Assembly (NCBI RefSeq): GCF_004795855.1
Contig: NZ_CP039252.1
Location: forward strand, 4,774,001 to 4,838,000
DNA length: 64,000 nt
Direction: 5' to 3'
Source of the DNA: Hydrogenophaga sp. PAMC20947
GTDB taxonomy: Bacteria; Pseudomonadota; Gammaproteobacteria; Burkholderiales; Burkholderiaceae_C
Part shown: positions 47,009 to 55,446 of the stretch, in pieces
How positions within the stretch are numbered: position 1 is the first letter of the stretch
Layout: every line of letters begins with the position of its first letter
Notes under the pieces: model-generated
Database searches by the model: none
Told to the model about the DNA's origin: nothing
The model's input: the letters and a program-made list of their open reading frames with translations, nothing else
Program-made: the position numbers and the translations under genes

Positions 47009-47908
47009 TCACCAGCTGGTACAGGCCGTCTCAAAGGGCCGTTGAGTCACCTGGATCGTCACATGGGTGATGTCAAACTGGTCGTGCAACCTCTCAGTGG
47101 CCATTGAGAGGAACGCATCTCCCGGATGACCATCTGGCATGACCAGGTGAGCGGTGAGTGCAATTTGGGAGGTTCCTGTCGCCCAGATGTGCAAGTCATG
47201 GGCCTGCTCGACTCCCGGCAGGGTTTCGAAAAAGCGCTTCACAGCCAGGGGATCAACGCTGTCCGGCACGCCATCAAACAGCAAGTGCAGGGATTGTTTG
47301 AACAGGCCCCAGGTGCTGATCAGAATCACCACGCCGATGAGGATACTCACCACGGGATCCAACCAGGCCCACTGCATCCACAGCGTCAGTGCGCCAGCCA
47401 CAACGACCCCGGCGGACACCAGGGCATCGGCAGCCATGTGCAAAAACGCGCCGCGGATGTTGAGGTCTTTTTCTCGCCCCCGCATGAAGAGCAAGGCCGT
47501 TGCGGTGTTGACCACAATGCCAATGCCTGCGACGACCATGATCGTCACGCCTTGCTCGGCAACCTGCGCCTCCGGTGAGTTCAGCCGTCCAATGGCCTCC
47601 CACACCAGGGCGCCGATGGCGATGAGCAGGATCAGTGCGTTGGCAAAAGCGGCAAGAATCGATCCGCGTTTCCAGCCGTAGGTGTGCCGGGCATTTGGTT
47701 TCAGCTTTCCAGCGAGCGCTCCACCCCACGCCAAAACCAGGCCTGCGACATCGCTCAAGTTGTGACCCGCATCGGCGAGCAGCGCGAGCGAGTTGACCTT
47801 CCAGCCGTAGATGGCTTCAATGGCAACGAACGCGAGGTTGAGCGCGATGCCCCAGGCAAACGCCTGATTGAAATTGGCCGGGGCGTGTGCGTGGTCGTGT
47901 TCAGCCAT
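47009..47908 (-). CDS. Cation diffusion facilitator (CzcD-like metal exporter)
   Basis: A 299-aa CDF protein with six membrane segments, a short His-rich N-terminus (AEHDHAHAP) and a C-terminal cytoplasmic domain. The intramembrane site is formed by His49-x3-Asp53 (HNLSD) and His157-x3-Asp161 (HMAAD), the zinc-type combination. It exports divalent metal ions by proton antiport. Start overlaps the OsmC gene end by 8 bases, making it the last gene of the arsenic and thiol-stress operon. Confidence 0.93.
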   Translation of the reverse strand: MAEHDHAHAPANFNQAFAWGIALNLAFVAIEAIYGWKVNSLALLADAGHNLSDVAGLVLAWGGALAGKLKPNARHTYGWKRGSILAAFANALILLIAIGALVWEAIGRLNSPEAQVAEQGVTIMVVAGIGIVVNTATALLFMRGREKDLNIRGAFLHMAADALVSAGVVVAGALTLWMQWAWLDPVVSILIGVVILISTWGLFKQSLHLLFDGVPDSVDPLAVKRFFETLPGVEQAHDLHIWATGTSQIALTAHLVMPDGHPGDAFLSMATERLHDQFDITHVTIQVTQRPFETACTSW

Positions 47909-48329
47909 GCGCAGCTTTGCGAATCAGAATACCTTGCAGATCGGTTCCGGGGGCGACGGTGTTGAAAACCGTGCCGTATTTCTTGACGTTCTCGTGCAGC
48001 AGATTCAAGCGTTGATCACTCTCATCGGTATCTACCATGATCGTGTAGCGGATGGATTCCATTTTGGGCGGCACATCCTGCCGAACACCATCAACCTTGA
48101 CCTCAACGCCACGCAATTCAAACTTGAGGATGGGCGTCACCCGTTCGATGCCCTTGAGCATGCAGGCTGAAAGGGCCGCCAGCAGCAGTTCCGCCGGGTT
48201 GAAAGCGTCGGCGCTCCCCGACAGATCGGTGTCCAGCCTGATCTGCGCCTGTTTGCAAGTGGAACGGCTGGCGTGGGCATCAAGCCGCACCGACTCGACA
48301 TGAAATTTCAGCTTTTGTTCGTCAGTCAT
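47901..48329 (-). CDS. OsmC-family protein
   Basis: A 142-aa OsmC/Ohr-like protein. Cys25 (SRSTCKQAQ) and Cys56 (SACMLKGIERV, with the characteristic NPAELLLAALSAC) are candidate peroxidatic cysteines. OsmC proteins remove organic peroxides or act on thiol compounds. The operon position next to rhodanese and thioredoxin suggests thiol or sulfur-species stress. Confidence 0.88.
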   Translation of the reverse strand: MTDEQKLKFHVESVRLDAHASRSTCKQAQIRLDTDLSGSADAFNPAELLLAALSACMLKGIERVTPILKFELRGVEVKVDGVRQDVPPKMESIRYTIMVDTDESDQRLNLLHENVKKYGTVFNTVAPGTDLQGILIRKAAHG

Positions 48330-48401
48330 TGCGACTCATTGGTTGAATTCTCAGAAAACCGGCCTTGAGGCCCTGGCAAAGGTAGCGCAGTCGCAGTCGT
48401 T

Positions 48402-48800
48402 TCAGCCGCAGCAGGAGGTTGAAGTGGTGTCCGCGCTTGGCGCACAGCATCCTGTGGCGTCACTGCCGGCTGCTCGTTGCCCCTTCACGGGAAAGCCTTT
48501 GACACACCATTTCACGATACCACCGCCCAGGTTGCTGACGTTGGTATGGCCGTGAAACTGCAGGAAATAGGTCGCCTTGAGGCTGCGTGCACCGGTGTCG
48601 CAGACCAGCACGACTGGGCGGTCGCTGGGCACCTCGGCCCAACGCTGTTCCAGCTTCGATAGGGGAATGTTGATCACGCCCGGAACGTCGAACGCGAATG
48701 CGGCGACCTCTGAGGGTTCGCGCACGTCCAGCAGGGTGGCACCCTCGCCCAGCAGGCGGCGGGTGGTGGTGGGGCAGACTTCTTTGGCTTCTTCAAGCAT
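48402..48800 (-). CDS. Rhodanese-domain protein with Cys-rich tail
   Basis: A 132-aa single-domain rhodanese. The active loop CDTGARS has nucleophile Cys67, and LLDVREPSEV and GVINIPLSKL are family motifs. A C-terminal tail with vicinal cysteines (GCCAPSADTTSTSCCG) is unusual and resembles the tail of ArsI in the same operon. It transfers sulfane sulfur or handles thiol-reactive arsenic. Directly upstream of OsmC. Confidence 0.9.
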   Translation of the reverse strand: MLEEAKEVCPTTTRRLLGEGATLLDVREPSEVAAFAFDVPGVINIPLSKLEQRWAEVPSDRPVVLVCDTGARSLKATYFLQFHGHTNVSNLGGGIVKWCVKGFPVKGQRAAGSDATGCCAPSADTTSTSCCG

Positions 48801-48818
48801 GGGGGCTCCTTGAATGTC

Positions 48819-49067
48819 TCAGTTCGCTTGTGCTTGGGCGCCGAGCCAGCTTTCCACTTTGTCGCGACTGGGCACACCGCCCGCGTGAACCACCTTGCCG
48901 TCGATCACGACGCCAGGAGTGCTCATCACGCCATAGCCCATGATGTCGCGCAGTTCTTCAACCTTTTCCAGCTTGACCGTCACGCCCTTGGCCTTCGCCA
49001 CCTGGTCGATCAGCGCGATGGTGTTTTTGCAGTTGGTGCAGCCGGTGCCGAGTACTTTGATGTCCAT
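48819..49067 (-). CDS. Small thioredoxin-fold redox protein
   Basis: An 82-aa thioredoxin-fold protein with active site Cys10-x2-Cys13 (GTGCTNCKNT) and the cis-proline region MSTPGVVIDGKVV. Similar to the small redox-active disulfide proteins found beside arsenic permeases. The ATG at 49067 is used; an upstream in-frame ATG adds 16 unrelated residues. Likely reductant for ArsC or a partner of the permease. Confidence 0.9.
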   Translation of the reverse strand: MDIKVLGTGCTNCKNTIALIDQVAKAKGVTVKLEKVEELRDIMGYGVMSTPGVVIDGKVVHAGGVPSRDKVESWLGAQAQAN

Positions 49068-49279
49068 GATGAATTCCTTGGGTTGAGTTGAGATGAAGCG
49101 AAATGACGGGGTCATGTGGGGAATGGGGGTTCACTCGCGCGATTTCGGGGTCGATGAGGTTGGCCTCAGTCTCACCAACCAGGGCGTGCGCGCCTGAAGC
49201 ATTCGGCCGGAAGCCCACCTTCGCTGCGTGTGCAGGGTCTGATCCGTGCGGCAGCGGTTGTTGTTCATGCGGATGAAGG

Positions 49280-50329
49280 TCACAGGATCGTGTTGAAAAT
49301 GAAGCCCACCGTGAGGATGCCGGCGGTCACGATGCCAACGAAGGTGGCGATCAGCCGAAGCTTGAGCACCTTGCGCAGGATGATCATTTCAGGCAGCGAC
49401 AACGCAACCACGCTCATCATGAAGGCCAGCGCCGTGCCCATGGCCGCGCCCTTGGCGGTCAACGCTTCGATCACCGGCAGGATGCCTGCGGTATTGGCGT
49501 ACATGGGCACCCCCATCAACACCGCCATCGGCAGTGACCACCAGGCCGCGTCCTTGCCCATGAAAGAGGCGAGAAATTCCTGTGGCAGGAAGCCGTGGAT
49601 GCCCGCGCCCACCGCGATGCCTCCCAGCACATAGGGCCAGACCTTGCCGACAATCTCGCGCACCGAGGCCATGCCAGCGGCGATGCGGTCGGCCAGCGTC
49701 AGCTGCTGCAGATCCACATCGGCCGACACCTCGGGCATTTCACGCACCCAGTCTTCCAGGTACTGCTCTTGTTTGAGCGCGCCAATGACCAGGCCAGCCA
49801 CAACGCCCAGCGCCATGCCAAAGCCCAGATACAGCGCGGCGATTTTCCAGCCAAAGAGCGAAAACAGGATGGTCAGTGCCACCGTGTCCACCATTGGCGC
49901 CGTGACGAGAAATGAGAAGGTCACGCCCAATGGCACACGGGCTTGCACAAAGCCGATGAACAGCGGCACCGATGAGCAGGAGCAAAAGGGCGTGACCACC
50001 CCCAACGCCGAGGCCATGATGTTGGCCACGCCGTGCGTTCGCCCGGCCAGCAATGCGCGGGTGCGCTCGGGGGTGAAAAAGGTGTTCACCATGCCCATGA
50101 CAAACACCACGCCGGTGAGCAGCAGCAGCACCTTGGGTGTGTCGTAGAAAAAGAACTGCAGGGCACTGCCCAGATGGCTGTCGCGCGCGACGGGCAACAG
50201 GGAGACCAAGGCTTCCGAGGCTGGATTCAGGGTCTGGTAGAGCGCGAACCAGAGCACGGCTGCGAGCACGAGGAAGGCCGCTGGCTGGCGACTGGGCCAC
50301 GCTTTGAGGGAAAGGGTTTGTGCGTTCAT
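49280..50329 (-). CDS. ArsP-like permease (PF03773/DUF318 family)
   Basis: A 349-aa membrane protein with about eight to ten segments. The motif TPFCSCSSVPLF is that of ArsP permeases, which export trivalent organoarsenicals such as methylarsenite. The second half repeats a similar segment (GVPMYANTAGILPV). Its placement downstream of arsI, which acts on the same class of compounds, supports an organoarsenical role. Assignment as ArsP, rather than another member of this family, is inference. Confidence 0.8.
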   Translation of the reverse strand: MNAQTLSLKAWPSRQPAAFLVLAAVLWFALYQTLNPASEALVSLLPVARDSHLGSALQFFFYDTPKVLLLLTGVVFVMGMVNTFFTPERTRALLAGRTHGVANIMASALGVVTPFCSCSSVPLFIGFVQARVPLGVTFSFLVTAPMVDTVALTILFSLFGWKIAALYLGFGMALGVVAGLVIGALKQEQYLEDWVREMPEVSADVDLQQLTLADRIAAGMASVREIVGKVWPYVLGGIAVGAGIHGFLPQEFLASFMGKDAAWWSLPMAVLMGVPMYANTAGILPVIEALTAKGAAMGTALAFMMSVVALSLPEMIILRKVLKLRLIATFVGIVTAGILTVGFIFNTIL

Positions 50330-50429
50330 GTCAGTGAAGACGAACTCACATGCAAAAGACGCACCTTTTTTGGAAATTTTTTTGGCGCTTTCAGCACCTC
50401 TCGTGGTCAGTCCCCAGGCCTCTCAGCGC

Positions 50430-50972
50430 TCACCCTGGCTGATCAAGCGGCGGGCGCGGAACAAAACCCTCGATATGGCCGGTTTGATCGACTTGCACCT
50501 GACAGGCGACGGTCATGCGCTCTTGAAGGCGTTGGCGCGCACGTTGGAGGCGAGACTTTGCAGCACTCAGCTTGAGGCCGATTTGGGCCGCATAGTCTGC
50601 CTGCGGCATGCCGCCCAGGTCGCACAGCACGATGGCTTCGCGGTCTGAATCCTTGAGCTCTGACAGAACCCGCGGGAGGCAGGCCGTGAGCATGTCCACT
50701 GGCGCCTCCTCTGAAAAAACGGCAGGCAAATCGTCAGGCAATTCCACCATTTCGCGTCTGAGCTTCAAACGGTCGGCCAGCGCGTTGCGGGCCACTTCAA
50801 AGAGCCAGGCCCTGGCATTGTGAACATCGCAAAACTTGCCACCCTGACGCAAAGCCTTCATGAACAAGTCCTGCATCATGTCGTCCACGTCCTGGGGTTG
50901 ACTCAGCCGACGGCGCAGCCACGATCGCAGCTCGGGGGCATGGTTTTTCCAGGCGATGTCCAGACAGTTCAT
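50430..50972 (-). CDS. ECF-like sigma factor (SigZ type)
   Basis: A 180-aa sigma-70-family protein with region 2 (DVDDMMQDLFMKALRQGG) and region 4 (AIVLCDLGGMPQADYAAQIGLKLSAAKSRLQRAR, in part). It resembles SigZ-type factors that occur in arsenic and metal-related operons. No anti-sigma gene is adjacent, so activation is unclear. Lies between acr3 and the permease. Confidence 0.88.
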   Translation of the reverse strand: MNCLDIAWKNHAPELRSWLRRRLSQPQDVDDMMQDLFMKALRQGGKFCDVHNARAWLFEVARNALADRLKLRREMVELPDDLPAVFSEEAPVDMLTACLPRVLSELKDSDREAIVLCDLGGMPQADYAAQIGLKLSAAKSRLQRARQRLQERMTVACQVQVDQTGHIEGFVPRPPLDQPG

Positions 50973-51033
50973 GGCGTACCTTCGTGCCCCGCATTGCGGT
51001 GCAAGCTCGCTCGGGATCGACCCGGTGCGGCGT

Positions 51034-52047
51034 TCATGCGGCTTTGGGGCGCCAGGCGTTGATCATGGCCACCAGCGAGAGCATGACGGGCACTTCGACC
51101 AGCACGCCCACCACGGTGGCCAATGCCGCACCGGAATTCAGGCCAAACAACGAAATGGCCACCGCCACGGCCAGCTCGAAGAAATTGGACGTGCCGATCA
51201 AGCAGGCGGGCCCGGCAATGTCGTGCGGCAGCTTGAGCAGCTTGGCGCCCCACCAGCCAATGAAGAAGATGCCATAGGTCTGAAGAATCAGGGGGACGGC
51301 GATCAGCGCAATCACGAAAGGCTGATCGACGATGGTGCGGGCCTGAAAGCCAAACAGCAAGACGACGGTCGCAATCAATCCCACCACCGACCAGGGCTTG
51401 AGTCGCGCAACAAAGTGGCTGAGCGCACCGGGAGACTGTTTGAGCAATATCTGGCGGGTGGCCATGCCTGCCAGCAAAGGCAACACCACGTAGAGCACGG
51501 TCGAAAGCACCAGCGTTTGCCAAGGCACGGTCACATTGGTCACGCCCAGCAAAAAGGCTGCGATTGGGGCAAAGGCGACCACCATGATGAGGTCGTTCAC
51601 CGAGACCTGGACCAAGGTGTAGTTGGCATCGCCTTTGACGAGCTGGCTCCACACAAAGACCATGGCCGTGCAAGGCGCCACGCCCAGCAGGATCATGCCA
51701 GCGATGTATTCGCTGGCCATCTGGGGGTCTACCCAGGCCGCGAAAACATGCTGAAAAAACAGGACGCCCAGCGCGGCCATGGTGAAGGGTTTGATGAGCC
51801 AGTTGATGACCAGCGTGAGCAACAGGCCTTGGGGCTTCTGGCCCACGTTCTTCACCGCGTGCCAGTCGATCTGGATCATCATCGGATAAATCATCACCCA
51901 GATGAAGACCGCGACGACCAGGTTGACCTGCGCGACTTCAAGCGAAGCCACCGTCTGGAACACACCCGGCATCACCAGACCCAGGCCCACCCCGGCGGCG
52001 ATACCCAAAGCCACCCATACCGTCAGATACCGTTCAAACAAACCCAT
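51034..52047 (-). CDS. acr3: Arsenite efflux permease Acr3
   Basis: A 337-aa ten-segment transporter of the ACR3 family, exporting arsenite from the cytoplasm. The essential cysteine is in [15 protein letters not shown], and [17 protein letters not shown] and the [12 protein letters not shown] segment are family motifs. The ATG at 52047 excludes 16 residues without similarity. Follows arsC. Confidence 0.95.
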   Translation of the reverse strand: MGLFERYLTVWVALGIAAGVGLGLVMPGVFQTVASLEVAQVNLVVAVFIWVMIYPMMIQIDWHAVKNVGQKPQGLLLTLVINWLIKPFTMAALGVLFFQHVFAAWVDPQMASEYIAGMILLGVAPCTAMVFVWSQLVKGDANYTLVQVSVNDLIMVVAFAPIAAFLLGVTNVTVPWQTLVLSTVLYVVLPLLAGMATRQILLKQSPGALSHFVARLKPWSVVGLIATVVLLFGFQARTIVDQPFVIALIAVPLILQTYGIFFIGWWGAKLLKLPHDIAGPACLIGTSNFFELAVAVAISLFGLNSGAALATVVGVLVEVPVMLSLVAMINAWRPKAA

Positions 52048-52166
52048 ACGACCCACCTGATTGAAAAAAAATGTCTCCCACAGGGGAGGCTGCACTCGAA
52101 GATGCTCAAGGCCGTGCCCGCCTTGGGCTTGGCTGCGGCTTCAGACAGGCCGCTTGTGCCACCCGT

Positions 52167-52676
52167 TCAATTCGAAGCCAGGTCGCGAGCGGCCCCTTGC
52201 AGGACCGCCTTGCCGAGTTTGCTGGCAGGCAGGTTGATCAGAAGCTCGAGGCGGCGCTTCATCATGTGCAGCGTGTTGCGAAAGGCATCCAGCTTTTGCT
52301 CATCAGAAGCGTTGCCTTCTGACGGATCGGGGTAACCCCAGTGGGCCGTAGCAGGATGCCCCGGCCATACCGGACACACTTCGCCTGCGGCGTTGTCGCA
52401 GACTGTGATGATCAGGTCCATGTGGGGCGCGCCGGGTGCCGCGAATTCGTCCCAGTTTTTGCTGCGCAGTCCCTCGGTGCTGAAGCCCGCCGATTCGAGT
52501 ACCTGCAGACCCATGGGGTGGGGCTGCTGATTTTCGCGGGGGCTGCTGCCGGCCGAATACGCCTTGAAGCGGTCTCCGCCCATGGCATTCAACAACGCCT
52601 CGGCCAGGATGCTGCGAGCAGAGTTGTGCGTGCAGAGGAACAAAACGTTCAAGGGTGCAGTGGTCGTGGCAGTCAT
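52167..52676 (-). CDS. arsC: Arsenate reductase ArsC (LMW phosphatase type)
   Basis: A 169-aa low-molecular-weight-phosphatase-type arsenate reductase. The P-loop VLFLCTHNSARS holds catalytic Cys15 and Arg21, and the DLIITVCDNAAGEVCP segment contains the two further cysteines that relay the disulfide. It reduces arsenate to arsenite for export by Acr3. Lies 12 bases after arsI. Confidence 0.94.
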   Translation of the reverse strand: MTATTTAPLNVLFLCTHNSARSILAEALLNAMGGDRFKAYSAGSSPRENQQPHPMGLQVLESAGFSTEGLRSKNWDEFAAPGAPHMDLIITVCDNAAGEVCPVWPGHPATAHWGYPDPSEGNASDEQKLDAFRNTLHMMKRRLELLINLPASKLGKAVLQGAARDLASN

Positions 52677-52688
52677 GATTTGAGGTCC

Positions 52689-53165
52689 TTAACAGCAGGA
52701 GGGTTGGGTTGAGGTGGCCGCGCCCTGCGCCGCAGAGGACTCGGTGGTTGATGGTGAGCAGCAGGCGCTTGCTTCAGCCGCCTGGACCACTTCGTTGAAG
52801 ACCGGGATGCTGCCCAAGGTGTGGAAATGCTCCCAGGCGATGCCTTGCGGGTCGGTGACCCAATGCTTCTCGCTGCGGGCATAACAACAGGTGGTGGCGC
52901 CCTCGTCGAGCAAGGCCCTGTCGGCGGATTCAGCGCGGGCCTTCAGATCGACCAGCTCGTCAGCTTCGTCTACCTGGAAGCCCAGGTGATCGAGCCCGGG
53001 CTTGTGTCCTCGGGTCGAGATCGCGAAGTTCACGCGAGGATCGTCCAGCATCCACTTGGCGTAGTCCACCTCGACGCGCGCGGGCTCGGCGGCAAAGAGC
53101 CGTGAATAGAAGGCGACACTCTGGGACAGATCGTCAACATGGATATGAACGTGGAATCTCTTCAC
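52689..53165 (-). CDS. arsI: ArsI C-As lyase (dioxygenase) with Cys-rich tail
   Basis: A 158-aa vicinal-oxygen-chelate protein of the ArsI/CadI family. Fe ligands appear as His5 (or His7), His60 and Glu112, and the vicinal Cys93-Cys94 (TTCCYARSEKHWV) bind trivalent arsenic. ArsI demethylates methylarsenite using oxygen. The GTG at 53165 is chosen for its AAGGA ribosome site and because translation from an earlier ATG would run through arsR. The last 25 residues carry two more Cys pairs (ACCSP ... PSCC). Confidence 0.9.
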   Translation of the reverse strand: MKRFHVHIHVDDLSQSVAFYSRLFAAEPARVEVDYAKWMLDDPRVNFAISTRGHKPGLDHLGFQVDEADELVDLKARAESADRALLDEGATTCCYARSEKHWVTDPQGIAWEHFHTLGSIPVFNEVVQAAEASACCSPSTTESSAAQGAATSTQPSCC

Positions 53166-53182
53166 AGTGGTTTCCTTTCGGT

Positions 53183-53506
53183 TCAGCAGTCGCAGGAGAC
53201 AGCCGCTGGCGACAGACACTCAGCCCCTTGGCAGCAGTTCTCGGTGAGGTAGCTCAGCAGTTCGTTCATGGACGCGAATGAGGCGCGGTAGATCAGATGG
53301 CGCCCCTGGCGCTCCTGGCTGATCAGCCCCGCATGAACGAGCTCTTTGAGATGGAATGAAAGCCTGTTGGGCGCCACACTCAGCTGCTCAGTGAGTGAGC
53401 CAGGCGTGAGGCCTTCAACACCTGCCACCACCAATGCGCGAAAGATCCTGAGGCGGACTTCCTGCGCCAATGCGGCCAACGAGCGAACAACTTCAATTTC
53501 TTGCAT
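53183..53506 (-). CDS. arsR: ArsR-family arsenic-responsive repressor
   Basis: A 107-aa ArsR/SmtB repressor with winged helix (APNRLSFHLKELVHAGLI) and C-terminal cysteines Cys91, Cys92, Cys97, Cys105 and Cys107 as likely arsenite/antimonite ligands. It lacks the classic ELCVC site in the DNA-recognition helix, so it is a C-terminal-sensing type. The ATG at 53506 is preferred. First gene of the arsenic operon; the AT-rich ATACATCGAATATTGAATT just upstream is the probable operator. Confidence 0.92.
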   Translation of the reverse strand: MQEIEVVRSLAALAQEVRLRIFRALVVAGVEGLTPGSLTEQLSVAPNRLSFHLKELVHAGLISQERQGRHLIYRASFASMNELLSYLTENCCQGAECLSPAAVSCDC

Positions 53507-53962
53507 AAGTGAATAATACATCGAATATTGAATTGTTGCCTTGCCGTCTGTCGCGAATGCACAAGGGCTCGTCCCTGGCGAAAGGGGTCGCGTCACTCAT
53601 CGTCATTCCCGTCAAGGGCGTATGCAGAACCTGAAACTTTGGCGAGCGCTCCCAAGTCGGTGGACATTCACCAGCCGCTTTGGACCGAAGTTGGTCCTCC
53701 AGGCTGTGCGCATCCAAAGTTGCGTGGCGCCCTCAGTCGTTCTGCGCCGCTGATCGATCTGATCAGAACGCGTGGGCGATCCAGCCGATGTTGCGTCGAG
53801 ACCCCGCATACGCCACCCGGCGTACAGACGCGGCCAAGGGTCTTCCCTAGCATCCAGTTGTTCGCTGTGAACCGCCCGCCAAGTGAGGCTGGTGGTGGCG
53901 CAGTGGGAAACCTGTCTCACCCCTCCCTCAACTGAATGTTCTGGACAACTGGAGAAGCCACC
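53507..53962. other. Divergent region between arsR and urtA
   Basis: About 450 bases. Near arsR there is AT-rich sequence suited to an ArsR operator and promoter (AATAATACATCGAATATTG, 53513-53531). The remainder precedes urtA; no clear sigma-54 promoter was found by eye. No gene supported. Confidence 0.6.
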
Positions 53963-55234
53963 ATGATGAAGATGCAACGACGATTCACCCTCAAAGCCCT
54001 TTCGGTCGCCACCGCCCTGGGCGCTTTCGGCCTTTCGGCCCACGCAGCAGACACGATCAAGGTCGGGGTGCTGCACAGCCTGTCGGGCACGATGGCCATT
54101 TCCGAGACGGTGCTCAAAGATGTGGCCTTGATGACCATTGCTGAAATCAACGCCAAGGGCGGCGTGATGGGCAAGCAGCTCGAAGCTGTGGTGGTTGACC
54201 CAGCGTCCAACTGGCCCCTGTTCGCTGAAAAAGCCAAACAGCTGATCGACAACGACAAAGTGGCCGTGACCTTTGGTTGCTGGACTTCTGTGAGCCGCAA
54301 GTCGGTGTTGCCGGTGTTTGAAGAAAAGAACGCCTTGTTGTTCTACCCTGTGCAGTACGAGGGCGAAGAGCTCTCCAAGAATGTGTTCTACACCGGCGCG
54401 GCGCCCAACCAGCAGGCCATTCCTGCGGTGGAATACCTGATGAGCAAAGACGGCGGCTCGGCCAAGCGCTTTGTGTTGCTGGGCACCGACTACGTGTACC
54501 CCCGCACCACCAACAAGATCCTGCGCGCCTTCCTGAAGGCCAAGGGCGTTGCCGATGCGGACATCATGGAGGAATACACCCCCTTCGGCCATTCCGATTA
54601 CCAGACCATCATCGCCAACATCAAGAAGTTCGCGGCTGAAGGCAAGAAGACCGCTGTGGTTTCCACCATCAACGGTGACTCCAACGTGCCCTTCTACAAA
54701 GAGCTGGGCAACCAGGGGCTGAAGGCGACCGATGTGCCGGTAGTGGCTTTCTCGGTGGGCGAAGAGGAGCTGCGCGGTGTAGACACCAAGCCGCTGGTGG
54801 GCCACCTGGCCGCATGGAACTACTTCATGTCGATCAAGAACCCGACCAATACCGCCTTCATCAAGCAGTGGAGCGATTACGCCAAGGCCAAGAACATCCC
54901 CGGCCACAAAGACAAGCCACTGACCAACGATCCGATGGAGGCCACCTACATTGGCATCCACATGTGGGCGCAAGCGGTGGAGAAGGCCAAAAGCACCGAC
55001 ACCGACAAGGTGATCGCTGCCATGGCCGGCCAGACGTTCAAGGCACCGGGCGGTTTCGTGTCCACCATGGACAAAGAAAACCACCACCTGCACAAGCCTG
55101 TGTTCATTGGTGAAGTGAAGGCCGACGGCCAGTTCAACGTGGTGTGGAAGACGCCAGGCCCCGTGGTCGCCGATCCATGGAGCGACTACATCGCCGAAAA
55201 CAAGGGCAAGAAAAACGTGCCCATGATGAAGTAA
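53963..55234 (+). CDS. urtA: Urea ABC transporter binding protein UrtA
   Basis: A 423-aa periplasmic urea-binding protein of the UrtA family. The signal peptide covers about residues 1-29 (ending SAHA-AD). Family features: GVLHSLSGTMAISETVLKD, TFGCWTSVSRKSVLPVFEE, YPVQYEGEE and FGHSDYQTI. The ATG at 53963 follows GGAGAAGCCACC. A strong terminator-like hairpin follows at 55247, so downstream genes would be expressed at lower level. Supplies urea to the urease at the other end of the window. Confidence 0.97.
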   Translation: MMKMQRRFTLKALSVATALGAFGLSAHAADTIKVGVLHSLSGTMAISETVLKDVALMTIAEINAKGGVMGKQLEAVVVDPASNWPLFAEKAKQLIDNDKVAVTFGCWTSVSRKSVLPVFEEKNALLFYPVQYEGEELSKNVFYTGAAPNQQAIPAVEYLMSKDGGSAKRFVLLGTDYVYPRTTNKILRAFLKAKGVADADIMEEYTPFGHSDYQTIIANIKKFAAEGKKTAVVSTINGDSNVPFYKELGNQGLKATDVPVVAFSVGEEELRGVDTKPLVGHLAAWNYFMSIKNPTNTAFIKQWSDYAKAKNIPGHKDKPLTNDPMEATYIGIHMWAQAVEKAKSTDTDKVIAAMAGQTFKAPGGFVSTMDKENHHLHKPVFIGEVKADGQFNVVWKTPGPVVADPWSDYIAENKGKKNVPMMK

Positions 55235-55246
55235 TGAGCTGACCGA

Positions 55247-55282
55247 CAGACCCGCCCTTTTGCTGGGGCGGGTCTGTTCTTT
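55247..55282 (+). terminator. Hairpin terminator/attenuator after urtA
   Basis: CAGACCCGCCC and GGGCGGGTCTG pair perfectly (11 bases) around TTTTGCTG and are followed by TTCTTT. It lies 12 bases after the urtA stop. Likely attenuates readthrough to urtB so that UrtA is made in excess. Confidence 0.75.
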
Positions 55283-55446
55283 GGATCAGGCCATCGACGG
55301 GAACAAAAACAAGAGCAAGAACAAGTTGAAGGCAGAAGTCCAAGAAGCGACAGACGCGACAGAAGCGAAAAATGGTTCCCGTTTCGCAGCACCCGGCCCG
55401 GCTTTGAACCTGGCTGCCCTGCCACACCGAATTGAAAGACGGACCC

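Noticed and set aside
53612..55093. A 493-codon open frame on the minus strand covering the urtA leader and gene
   Set aside because: Antisense of urtA; no family resemblance.
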